Assembly: GCA_900539655.1 (NCBI GenBank) | Contig: UQCR01000017.1 | Span: 1-64,000, forward strand | Direction of reading: 5' to 3' | DNA from: an uncultured Robinsoniella sp. | GTDB taxonomy: Bacteria > Bacillota > Clostridia > Lachnospirales > Lachnospiraceae | Length of the DNA stretch: 64,000 nucleotides | Made by a program: the position numbers and the translations under genes | Part shown: in pieces, positions 1-6,963 of the stretch | Position numbering within the stretch: position 1 is the first letter of the stretch | Layout of the letters: every line of letters starts with the position of its first letter | Notes under the pieces: model-generated | Database searches by the model: none | What the model was told of the DNA's origin: nothing | The model's input: only the letters and a program-made list of their open reading frames with translations

Positions 1-104
1 CCGAGAAATGCATCAGGATTTCTCGGTGAATGCCCGCGTGCCGCCAAAAAGCGCTCCGCAAAGGTTAGAAAATACCAGTTCTGCGGCAAGCTGACGGAGT
101 CCAT
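1..104 (-). CDS. Possible partial coding fragment running off the left edge
   Basis: On the minus strand a reading frame opens at an ATG (102-104) and stays open to the window edge for about 34 codons. It reads MDSVSLPQNWYF..., then ...AARGHSPRNPDAFL. The pattern RG-x-x-P-x-x-P-x-x-x-L loosely recalls the C-terminal part of SIS-domain (GlmS-like) proteins. A GGGGGTGGG stretch lies about 9 nt upstream of the ATG, and an in-frame TAG lies a further 20 codons upstream. It could be the start of a real gene outside the window, a 5'-truncated remnant, or chance. A 9-bp inverted repeat (1-9 with 18-26) lies inside it. The identification is weak. Confidence 0.25.
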   Translation of the reverse strand, partial: MDSVSLPQNWYFLTFAERFLAARGHSPRNPDAFL

Positions 105-391
105 ATCAGTTTCCCACCCCCATCTTTCCGTACACTACCTCCATCTACAAAGCGTAATTTACTCAGCTAAACCCAAATATAATGCATTAAGCCGGCCACA
201 TATAAAGTATTCGCTGTACTAATAAAACGCGGTTTAAAATTGAAAACAGAAATTAAGGACTGAACTTGAAAACTAAAATTGAAAACGTAAACGGAAATGG
301 AAAACAGAAAGGTTGTTTAAAATTGCTTTTTTAATTTAATTGACATATAATAAGGTAACTAAAAATATGACTTGAATAATAATAAATAATA
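105..391. other. Intergenic region upstream of the MgtC-family gene
   Basis: AT-rich DNA with no convincing gene. A TTGACA hexamer at 340-345 is a candidate -35 element for the downstream gene, with a poor AAATAT at 363-368 as the -10 at 17-bp spacing. The stretch at about 230-310 is a purine-rich, slightly repetitive run of short AAAACNGAAA-like words with no obvious function. Confidence 0.4.
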
Positions 392-407
392 AAAGGAGGG
401 ACCTCAC

Positions 408-1079
408 TTGAAAGCATTTCTGTTAATACAATCAGCTTACCTGCTTAGAATGCTGGGTGCCGCACTCTGCGGTGCAGCCATTGGTTATGAACGTGAGAAC
501 CATCTGAAAGTGGCAGGAATCCGGACACATATCATAGTGTCTCTCACTTCTGCCCTGATGATGATCATTTCAAAATATGGATTTTATGATGTTCTGGTTA
601 CCGATAATATTAATCTGGATCCTTCCCGTATTGCCGCAGGTATTGTGACGGCTATTGGATTTCTAGGAGCAAGCGTTATCTTTACCAGAAAGATGAATGT
701 AAGCGGGCTGACTACCGCAGCCGGAATCTGGGGGGTGGTGGGAATCGGAATGGCATTTGGTGCCGGGATGTATGTAATCGGTATTGCCGCTACGCTTTTT
801 ATTCTGATTATGCAATTCGCATTTCACAAGATGAAGTTCAGAAAAGCTCCCAAGACAGAACAAATTACGGTTCAGGTTGAAGAAGACAAAGATATAAATA
901 AGATTTTAGAAACTGCATTTACCTCTAAGAAAATTGTTATATCCAATATTAGGGCAACCCGGATAGACAATCACCAGTTAGAAATTAAACTTTATGTACG
1001 ATTTCCGGAATCATATGACATTAATGATGTCGTTACGCTGTTAAAAGATACTCCGGAAATTATTTCTATAGATATTTAA
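408..1079 (+). CDS. MgtC/SapB-family inner-membrane protein
   Basis: A 223-residue polytopic membrane protein. The N-terminal ~130 residues carry MgtC-family hallmarks: a G-x-x-x-G-x-ERE motif near residue 25, AGIRTH, and the run AAGIVTAIGFLGASVI followed by GLTTAAGIWGVVGIG. The C-terminal ~80 residues are a soluble ACT-like domain, as in longer MgtC homologues. Family members are linked to Mg2+ limitation, membrane potential and F-ATPase modulation; the role here is not shown by sequence. The start is TTG at 408, chosen because AGGAGG (394-399) sits 8 nt upstream. The gene stands alone and is followed at once by a strong terminator. Confidence 0.88.
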   Translation: MKAFLLIQSAYLLRMLGAALCGAAIGYERENHLKVAGIRTHIIVSLTSALMMIISKYGFYDVLVTDNINLDPSRIAAGIVTAIGFLGASVIFTRKMNVSGLTTAAGIWGVVGIGMAFGAGMYVIGIAATLFILIMQFAFHKMKFRKAPKTEQITVQVEEDKDINKILETAFTSKKIVISNIRATRIDNHQLEIKLYVRFPESYDINDVVTLLKDTPEIISIDI

Positions 1080-1080
1080 T

Positions 1081-1110
1081 GGGAGGATTGCTGATGCAAT
1101 CCTCCCATTT
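1081..1110 (+). terminator. Rho-independent terminator of the MgtC-family gene
   Basis: Perfect 10-bp inverted repeat (1081-1090 with 1097-1106), 6-nt loop, then ATTTTAT. It begins right after the stop codon of the plus-strand gene and separates it from the convergent anti-sigma gene. Confidence 0.85.
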
Positions 1111-1119
1111 TATACTCAT

Positions 1120-1345
1120 TCCATGCTCTACATGTCCTCGTTCTGCGTTGTCATGCTGTGCATTTTTATGTTTTTAATTTATACGTTCTGCATTTCCATG
1201 CTCAGCATTGCCTCGTTCCGTGTTGCCATTCTCATTGCTGCGCTCTGCATTTCTTCGTTCTGTACTGCCCTGCCCGACACCATCATGCTCTGCGTTTCTA
1301 TGTTCTGCACCATCATGTTCTGCCGCGTTATATCCCTCGCCGCCA
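1120..1345 (-). repeat. Degenerate short tandem repeats in and beyond the 3' end of the anti-sigma gene
   Basis: On the plus strand the block reads as variants of CATG/CATTC plus TGC/GTTCTGC repeated about every 12-15 bp. On the minus strand it encodes the N-A-E-H/R-G/D tail. Units lie on both sides of the stop codon at 1174-1176. Confidence 0.7.
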
Positions 1346-2136
1346 TTATGGGACTGGTTTTCCTCTGTACCTGCATTACTCTCTTTATCGGAACGGCCCC
1401 TATGCTTACCCTCTGATCCACTCTGAGTCTCCTGATTATGGGTTTCAGATTTGTGATTATGCATTTCTTTTCTGATATCACTGATAGAATGGTCTTTGCA
1501 CCCTTCTACGGTAGCATCCGGCACAACTTTTTGTAACTCTGCAATTGCAAGGTACTTTGCCGGACTTACATTTTCTTCTTCCGCCTGTTTTTTTGTATTA
1601 TCATCTACCGTATATATTTCGTGGCTGGAGTTGTTGTGGTGTTCTTCCAGCAATTTTGTGACAGTCTGCTCCAAGGAAGTTAACCGTGTTCCTTCGTTCC
1701 AGTTGGTGGTAAGGGTTGCTGAGATCAGTCCATTATTGACAAGATATCCTTCCTGCTCCATTTCACTTATTATGGCTGATACCGCTTCACTGTACTTTTT
1801 ATGCTTTAAATTCAGTGCGTTAAGAATTGTTTTACCGTCTTCATTATATGCATAAACGCCAATCACCCGGTCAAGCCGGTTGACGGTTAACTCTATACTG
1901 GGATTCACGTCAATATCAATATAGGCATTTTCTGTGAAATAGAGATTATAAGACAGTAATCCCACAATGAATATCAGAAAAAGGGATGCACATGCTGCCA
2001 GAGGGGTTCTTCTTCTGGTAATATGCCGCCTTTTACCCGCTTCAGCCTGAATGAATTTTAAGGTATCCTGTTTCAATTGTTCCTCTGCCCTGATATTCCT
2101 GAAAGCTTCCTTTATTCTATTTTCCATAGGGTTCAC
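1174..2136 (-). CDS. RsgI-like membrane anti-sigma factor with His-rich repeat tail
   Basis: A 320-residue bitopic protein. Residues 1-45 are a cytosolic part that would hold the sigma factor, and residues ~47-67 are a membrane span. The extracytoplasmic domain begins with YIDIDVNPSIEL and VNRLDRVIGVYAYNEDGK, the signature of RsgI-type anti-sigma factors. From ~residue 215 the protein becomes a low-complexity tail built from degenerate 4-6 residue units such as NAEH, GAEH and NAER, rich in His, Asn, Glu and Arg. The gene overlaps the upstream ECF sigma gene by 20 nt, so the two are translationally coupled. In-frame repeat units continue beyond the TAA stop (see findings). The sensed signal is unknown; the His-rich tail suggests metal or polyanion contact (inference). 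Confidence 0.85.
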   Translation of the reverse strand: MNPMENRIKEAFRNIRAEEQLKQDTLKFIQAEAGKRRHITRRRTPLAACASLFLIFIVGLLSYNLYFTENAYIDIDVNPSIELTVNRLDRVIGVYAYNEDGKTILNALNLKHKKYSEAVSAIISEMEQEGYLVNNGLISATLTTNWNEGTRLTSLEQTVTKLLEEHHNNSSHEIYTVDDNTKKQAEEENVSPAKYLAIAELQKVVPDATVEGCKDHSISDIRKEMHNHKSETHNQETQSGSEGKHRGRSDKESNAGTEENQSHNGGEGYNAAEHDGAEHRNAEHDGVGQGSTERRNAERSNENGNTERGNAEHGNAERIN

Positions 2137-2602
2137 CCCCTAATGCAGTTTTAAGCTGTTCTCTCCCACGGGAAAGCCATGTGTAGATTGTATTTTCTTT
2201 TCGTCCCAGGATATCAGCAATTTCTATTGCCGTATATCCTTCAAAATAAAAAAGATATATGGCATTTCGATACTTCTGCGGCAGTTGAAGTACAGCCTCT
2301 AATGTATCAAAAGAGCTCTCTTCTATATAAGAAGGTTCCTGTAGCAATTCATTAATCGATAAGACCTTCCTTTTAAAAAAGCTTTTTAAATTATCCCTGC
2401 ATGCATTTATTGTTACACGAATCATCCAGGCTTTCTCATGTACTTCACTATCAAATGGTTTGTCATTGAGGATGTATTTCAGAAATACATCCTGAAACAC
2501 ATCCTCTACATCATGATAATTTTTCAGCTGAACAAAGCAAATCCGGCGTACCATATCCGAATATTTTTCAATTGCAAGACCAGCCTCCTGTTCATTTTTC
2601 AA
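2117..2602 (-). CDS. ECF-type RNA polymerase sigma factor
   Basis: 161 residues with the two-domain layout of extracytoplasmic-function sigma factors. Region 2 spans residues ~10-75 and includes DVEDVFQDVFLKYI and KAWMIRVTINACRD. Region 4 spans ~105-155 and includes LPQKYRNAIYLFYFEGYTAIEIA and a helix-turn-helix ending NTIYTWLSRGREQLK. The start is TTG at 2602, set by GGAGGG about 7 nt upstream; no better ATG is available. It lies 17 nt downstream of the small His-rich gene and overlaps the RsgI-like gene. The usual inference is that the RsgI-like partner sequesters it until a surface signal arrives. The most likely target seen here is its own promoter at 2881-2909. Confidence 0.88.
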   Translation of the reverse strand: MKNEQEAGLAIEKYSDMVRRICFVQLKNYHDVEDVFQDVFLKYILNDKPFDSEVHEKAWMIRVTINACRDNLKSFFKRKVLSINELLQEPSYIEESSFDTLEAVLQLPQKYRNAIYLFYFEGYTAIEIADILGRKENTIYTWLSRGREQLKTALGGEPYGK

Positions 2603-2619
2603 AGGAATCCCTCCAACAT

Positions 2620-2847
2620 TTAATGATGGTTCTTCCCATGCCCTGCAGCATTATTGTGATTATTGTGTCTGCCCTCTGCCTTATGGGACCCATATAACTT
2701 TGAATTATGCTGATGGGATCCGGTTTTCGTACATGCCTTTACAGTGCATACAGCTGTATTCTTTGCCGTATTGGAAGAATTATGTCCGTGTGCGGCAGCC
2801 GCCAAAACTACACAGACTGCTGATAATATAATTATTTTTTTCTTCAT
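2620..2847 (-). CDS. Small secreted His-rich peptide, first gene of the sigma/anti-sigma unit
   Basis: 75 residues. An N-terminal KKK, a hydrophobic segment and AAAAHG form a signal peptide (~1-21). The mature part has one CTVKAC cysteine pair and a C-terminal half very rich in His and Asn (for example HNNHNNAAGHGKNHH). AAAGGAG lies ~8 nt before the ATG. It is the first gene after a candidate ECF promoter and is 17 nt from the sigma gene, so it is probably part of the autoregulated operon. I recognise no named family. The composition fits metal binding (Ni, Zn or Cu), and its co-transcription with a His-rich anti-sigma ectodomain is notable. The function is unknown. Confidence 0.65.
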   Translation of the reverse strand: MKKKIIILSAVCVVLAAAAHGHNSSNTAKNTAVCTVKACTKTGSHQHNSKLYGSHKAEGRHNNHNNAAGHGKNHH

Positions 2848-2880
2848 ATTCCATTCTCCTTTGATTTGTTATTTAATAGG

Positions 2881-2909
2881 AATACGATTCGGATCCTCAA
2901 ATCCTTTCA
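2881..2909 (-). promoter_or_regulatory. Candidate ECF sigma promoter
   Basis: On the minus strand TGAAAG (2904-2909) is followed after 17 bp by CGTATT (2881-2886). This matches the general ECF pattern TGAAA-N16/17-CGTA. It sits 34 nt upstream of the small His-rich gene and outside the neighbouring coding region, consistent with autoregulation. Confidence 0.55.
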
Positions 2910-2932
2910 TGAATTTTACATTTTTTAAATAT

Positions 2933-3858
2933 TTAATCATAATTATCAAGCATTTTTTTCAGTTTTACTTTTAGTGCTTCTTTCAATCTCAGTGGCTCTA
3001 AACATTGACACTCTTCTCCAAAACTTAATATATAATTTATCCCCCAGTCGTTTATCGGAATTGGTATCTGTACATAACAAAAATCATTGAATTCATCAAC
3101 AATACATTTTTCTCCATATAGTGATATAACCCTATCTTTTATGATATTAGTAATGCGTAGTTTTGCAAAACATATATCATTGTCAATAAATTGAAATTCA
3201 TTCAGTTTTCCTATCGGTAACTCACGAGGAGTAAATGAAATATCTAATAATTGAAAACGAGATATTCTATTTAATTTAAATGAACGAAAATCATTTTTAA
3301 TAAGACAATATCCTTGCAAATACCATGTGTTTCCTTTATATAATACTCTATAAGGTTCTAAATTTCTTTTGGTAAGCTTGCCTAACCTATCCTTATAAAC
3401 TATTGATATAACTTTTTGGTTTCGAATTGCAGATTGTATTTGTTCAAGCATCTTCATCGAATTTAAATCTTCTGTATTAGTATGTGATATTTTTATTTGT
3501 TCAAGACGTTTTTTAATGCCCTCTCTATTTTCTTCATCTAACATTCCCTTTATTTTCATTGTAATAGAATTTAATGACTTTTCTGGTAATATGTCATTTA
3601 TACTATTTAATCCTACCAGTAAGGAAGTGATATCATTTAAATTCAAAAGCTGCTTATCAATCTTATATGAATCTGAAATTCCAATACCACCGTTTTTTCC
3701 TGTTGTAGTATATATTGGAATTCCAGCCATACTTAATGTTTCTATATCGCGGTAAATGGTCCTGGTAGATACCTCTAATAATTCGGCAAGTGCGGGAGCA
3801 TGATCATCTTTCTTTCCGTTAATATGATGATAATTGTCATCAACCTATCAGACTTCAT
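2933..3858 (-). pseudogene. WYL/YafY-family transcriptional regulator, frameshifted near the N-terminus
   Basis: From an ATG at 3858 with AAAGGAAAT upstream, the minus strand encodes MKSDRLMTIIIILTERK and then runs into a stop after 27 codons. Shifting by one base near 3808-3817 gives DDHAPALAELLEVSTRTIYRD and then continues into the 265-codon frame from 3730 to 2933. The joined protein is a complete ~308-residue HTH_11 plus WYL regulator, with WYL-type motifs such as IVYKDRLGK and NTWYLQGYC. The GGAAAGAAAG run appears to lack one A. The gene is therefore interrupted in its DNA-binding helix, unless the shift is a sequencing error, slippage or phase variation. It is divergent from, and probably regulates, the split-barrel gene at 3969. 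Confidence 0.8.
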
Positions 3859-3900
3859 TATATATCATTTCCTTTCTTCTATAAAAAGATAATAGAACAC

Positions 3901-3934
3901 TGACATAATGTTGTCAAGGTTTACATGCTATAAT
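3901..3934 (+). promoter_or_regulatory. Operator-like dyad and -10 element in the divergent region
   Basis: TGACA (3901-3905) and TGTCA (3912-3916) form an inverted repeat with a 6-bp centre. A perfect TATAAT follows at 3929-3934, with no good -35. The arrangement (dyad in the -35 region, strong -10) suits a promoter controlled by the divergent WYL regulator. Confidence 0.5.
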
Positions 3935-3968
3935 AACTTTGTAATTTATTGAAAGGAGAATTGATTAT

Positions 3969-4391
3969 ATGAGTTATTACATTGGTACTGTAGCAGAAAT
4001 GCCGGACAAGCTTAAGAAAGAAACTGAAAGATTTATTACAGAGCATAAGGATGCGGTGATACTTGGAACAAGACAAGGAGATGATGTTCATTTAACCATA
4101 ATGGGGTTTCTTTCTGGTATTTCATTGAACATGCTTTATATGCAGACAAATATTCAAAGTCAAAAAGTGAGCAATATTAACTCGAATAGTTTGGTTGAAA
4201 TTGCTATAACAAATGATAGTGGCGGAGTGGTTTTAACATGTGAAGCAGAGGTCGTTGAAGATGAAAAAATGAAAAGCGAAAAGTGGGAAGACTGGATGTT
4301 CAAATATCATGATTCCGGTCATACCTCCCCTAGTTATGTACTTCTTAGATTTGTCCCACAATTTGTAAAATTAATTTTAATTGAGTGCTGA
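3969..4391 (+). CDS. Pyridoxamine 5'-phosphate oxidase-like (FMN split-barrel) protein
   Basis: 140 residues, the length of single-domain flavin-reductase/PNPOx-like split barrels. It has the typical start (...ETERFITEHKDAVILGTRQGDDVHLTIMGF), a strand with LYMQTNIQSQKVSNI, and VEIAITNDSGGVVLTCEAEVV. Such proteins bind FMN or F420 and often act in stress or xenobiotic reduction; the substrate cannot be read from sequence. GAAAGGAG lies 9 nt before the ATG. It is transcribed away from the frameshifted WYL regulator and is likely its target. Confidence 0.75.
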   Translation: MSYYIGTVAEMPDKLKKETERFITEHKDAVILGTRQGDDVHLTIMGFLSGISLNMLYMQTNIQSQKVSNINSNSLVEIAITNDSGGVVLTCEAEVVEDEKMKSEKWEDWMFKYHDSGHTSPSYVLLRFVPQFVKLILIEC

Positions 4392-4420
4392 TCATCTATA
4401 TCATAACTACAAAAAAACAG

Positions 4421-4455
4421 AGGGGATTGCCTGTGCAATCCCCTTCATATTTTTA
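4421..4455. terminator. Bidirectional terminator between convergent genes
   Basis: Perfect 10-bp stem (4421-4430 with 4435-4444) and a 4-nt loop. The minus-strand side is followed by seven Ts (complement of 4412-4418) and the plus-strand side by CATATTTTTAATT. It serves the split-barrel gene and the ugpC-type gene. Confidence 0.88.
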
Positions 4456-4456
4456 A

Positions 4457-5569
4457 TTAGTTTGTAATTGTAAGCTCTGTTTCTTTATCAAATACCTGAA
4501 TCTTTTCAGCATCTAAAGCAAATCTAACTTTATCGCCTGTTCTTGCTGTTGTACGAGGATCAACACGAGCTGTCATTGGGAATCCTTCAACATCGAAGTA
4601 TAAGAATACTTCAGCACCGAGTAATTCGTAAACTCTGATTGTAGATTCTACAACAGTTTCCGGTGAAGATTCAATGAACATCTGAGAATCATGTACGTCT
4701 TCCGGACGAATACCCATAACAACTGTCTTTCCAGCATAGCCGCCATCGATCAGTTTCTTAGCTTTTGCAGGCGGAAGTTTGATATCAAAATCACCAACTC
4801 TAAGAACAACATCGTTACCTTTTACGTTAACAGTTGCATCTGCAAAGTTCATCTGAGGAGATCCGATAAATCCAGCAACAAATAAGTTCTGTGGGCAGTT
4901 GTATAAGTTCTGAGGTGTATCAACCTGCTGTACAATACCGTCTTTCATAACAACGATTCTGGTACCAAGTGTCATAGCCTCTGTCTGGTCATGTGTTACG
5001 TAGATGATAGTAGCGCCCAGTCTCTGATGAATCTTAGAGATCTCGATACGCATCTGAACTCTCAGTTTTGCATCCAGGTTTGAAAGAGGTTCATCCATAA
5101 GGAATACCTTAGGATCACGAACGATAGCACGTCCCATAGCAACACGCTGTCTCTGTCCACCGGATAAAGCCTTTGGTTTACGGTCTAATAATTTGTCAAG
5201 GTCAAGGATTCTAGCTGCTTCTTTAACCATTTTGTCAATCTGATCTTTTGGAACTTTTCTTAATTTAAGACCAAAAGCCATGTTATCATAAACTGTCATA
5301 TGTGGGTACAGAGCGTAGTTCTGGAATACCATCGCGATATCTCTGTCCTTAGGCTCAACGTCATTTACAACTTTATCGCCAATTTTTAATGTTCCGCCTG
5401 TAATCTCTTCCAGACCAGCGATCATACGAAGTGTAGTAGATTTACCACATCCTGAAGGTCCTACAAAGATGATAAATTCTTTATCTTCTATTTCTAAGTT
5501 AAAATCCTTTACTGCCTCAAATCCATTTGGATATGCTTTGTTAATGTGCTGTAATGATAAACTTGCCAT
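4457..5569 (-). CDS. ugpC: Sugar ABC transporter ATPase, UgpC/MsmX type
   Basis: 370-residue cytosolic ATPase with Walker A GPSGCGKST (~38-46), Q-loop MVFQNYALYPHM, signature LSGGQRQR (~135), Walker B VFLMDEP and H-loop YVTHDQ. A ~130-residue C-terminal TOBE/OB domain follows, typical of the MalK/UgpC/MsmX group. No permease or binding protein lies next to it, so it is an orphan, probably a shared motor for several carbohydrate importers, including the 33.7-36.9 kb system that lacks its own ATPase. Codon use is regular and suggests high expression. GGAGGA lies 8 nt before the ATG. A 6-bp hairpin (5594-5599 with 5603-5608) is in the leader. Confidence 0.92.
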   Translation of the reverse strand: MASLSLQHINKAYPNGFEAVKDFNLEIEDKEFIIFVGPSGCGKSTTLRMIAGLEEITGGTLKIGDKVVNDVEPKDRDIAMVFQNYALYPHMTVYDNMAFGLKLRKVPKDQIDKMVKEAARILDLDKLLDRKPKALSGGQRQRVAMGRAIVRDPKVFLMDEPLSNLDAKLRVQMRIEISKIHQRLGATIIYVTHDQTEAMTLGTRIVVMKDGIVQQVDTPQNLYNCPQNLFVAGFIGSPQMNFADATVNVKGNDVVLRVGDFDIKLPPAKAKKLIDGGYAGKTVVMGIRPEDVHDSQMFIESSPETVVESTIRVYELLGAEVFLYFDVEGFPMTARVDPRTTARTGDKVRFALDAEKIQVFDKETELTITN

Positions 5570-5790
5570 TTTTTCATCCTCCTAAAAATTTACACTCGCC
5601 CAGCGAGTTCTGTTTTACTGTCTTAACTATGTTGACAGTATACTAAAGAAGCATATTTACCGCCATACCATAATTGAACAAAGATTTTTTGTTACCCTTG
5701 TAAAATCTGCTTACGGACATTTTAAGCAAAACTTTTTTAGGACAAATTGCATAAAGTAGTTTCAATTTCATATACAACTTGACGAAGTCC
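5570..5790. other. Divergent intergenic region of ugpC-type gene and exonuclease
   Basis: It contains the ugpC leader hairpin (5594-5608) and a loose dyad, CTGTC at 5618-5622 with GACAG at 5634-5638. Several TATA-like words occur (for example 5637-5644), but I could not fix a convincing minus-strand promoter. No coding potential was seen. Confidence 0.4.
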
Positions 5791-5819
5791 TTGTGTTTTT
5801 TATTTACTTTGTGTATACT
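5791..5819 (+). promoter_or_regulatory. Sigma-70-type promoter of the exonuclease gene
   Basis: TTGTGT (5791-5796), 17-bp spacer, TATACT (5814-5819). Transcription would start near 5826, about 107 nt before the chosen start codon. Confidence 0.55.
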
Positions 5820-5932
5820 ACCTATATGTAACCGAGTGAAAGAAGATAGCTTTCACTATTTTTATAAAAATGTCTGGTGCAGAAGCAGCTATTTCTGTCC
5901 CTGCAAGCTATCACAGACAGATGGGTGAAGAT

Positions 5933-6895
5933 ATGGATTATATTATATTTGACCTCGAATGGAACCAGTGTCCCAAAGGAAAAGACCGAGAAAACAAGGC
6001 ACTTCCCTTCGAGATTATCGAAATCGGAGCTGTAAAGCTCACCAAAGAAAAAGAAGAAGTCGGACGTTTTCATGAAATTATAAAGCCAACCGTTTACCAT
6101 TCCTTTCATTTTAAAACAAAGGAAATCCTGCAGATGGAAATGGAGGACTTTGAACATGCCCGCACCTTTCCCGAAGTCATACAAAGCTTTTTTGACTGGT
6201 GCACAGAGGATGCCCGGTTCTGTATCTGGGGCTCCAGTGACCTGGTAGAATTACAGCGGAATATGCGTTTTCATAATGTTGAGCATACCCTTCCATATCC
6301 GCTGCGCTACTATGATATCCAGAAGATATTCAGCATTGTATATGAGGATCGCAAAACCCGCCGTAATCTGGAATATGCCGTGGATTTTCTGGGTATAGAC
6401 AAAAGAGCCGGCTTTCACCGCGCTCTGGCTGATGCCTATTACACTGCAGCGGTGATGAAGCACCTGACGGAAGATGAAATACAGACAAATTATTCTATTG
6501 ACTGTTACATTCATCCAAGTTCCCGCAAGGAAGAGATATACGCAGTATATCCAACCTACTGCAAATTTATTTCCAAAGATTTTCCAAGTAAAACGGATGC
6601 AATGAAAGACCGTAAGGTAACTGCAACCAAATGCTATATCTGTGGCAAATCGGCGAGAAAAAAGGTACGGTGGTTTTCAAACGGAACGAAAAATTACTAC
6701 TGTCTTGCTTCCTGTGAAGAGCATGGCCTGATCAAGGGTAAGATACGTATGAAGCGCACAGAAAATGACCGGTTCTTCTGTGTAAAAACACTGAAGCTGG
6801 TGGGTGAAGACGAAGCACAGACAATCCGGGAAAAACAGGAGCAGCTTCGCAAAAAGAAGCGTCTTAAAAGACACGGAAATTACAGCGGTATTTAA
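5933..6895 (+). CDS. DEDDh 3'-5' exonuclease (RNase T / Pol III epsilon-like) with C-terminal zinc cluster
   Basis: 320 residues from MDYIIFDLEWNQ. Exo I is D7 and E9. Exo II/III-like segments follow, and the HxxxxxD pair occurs in GFHRALADAYYTA, so the DEDDh set looks intact. Residues ~225-290 carry CYICGKSARKK and a later C-x4-C-x2-H cluster, a likely zinc ribbon. Members act on RNA or DNA 3' ends; the substrate is unknown. An in-frame ATG exists 21 codons upstream (5870), but its extra residues are not family-like, while MDYIIFDLEW is the usual N-terminus, so 5933 was chosen despite a weak ribosome site (GGGTGAAG). The gene is monocistronic with its own promoter and terminator. Confidence 0.8.
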   Translation: MDYIIFDLEWNQCPKGKDRENKALPFEIIEIGAVKLTKEKEEVGRFHEIIKPTVYHSFHFKTKEILQMEMEDFEHARTFPEVIQSFFDWCTEDARFCIWGSSDLVELQRNMRFHNVEHTLPYPLRYYDIQKIFSIVYEDRKTRRNLEYAVDFLGIDKRAGFHRALADAYYTAAVMKHLTEDEIQTNYSIDCYIHPSSRKEEIYAVYPTYCKFISKDFPSKTDAMKDRKVTATKCYICGKSARKKVRWFSNGTKNYYCLASCEEHGLIKGKIRMKRTENDRFFCVKTLKLVGEDEAQTIREKQEQLRKKKRLKRHGNYSGI

Positions 6896-6898
6896 CTT

Positions 6899-6940
6899 AA
6901 AACAGGTTCCGGCTATTGACAGCCGAAACCTGTTTTTATT
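6899..6940. terminator. Bidirectional terminator
   Basis: A 16-bp stem with one mismatch (6899-6914 with 6921-6936), 6-nt loop, then TTTTTATTTTT on the plus strand and an AT-rich tract on the minus strand. It lies between the convergent exonuclease and recombinase-like genes. Confidence 0.85.
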
Positions 6941-6963
6941 TTTACTTATGCCCTTACGGCAGT

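Noticed and set aside
1123..1475. Plus-strand His/Cys-rich frames opposite the anti-sigma tail
   Set aside because: Shadows of the repeat tail; no ribosome site, and they overlap the terminator-flanked gene end.
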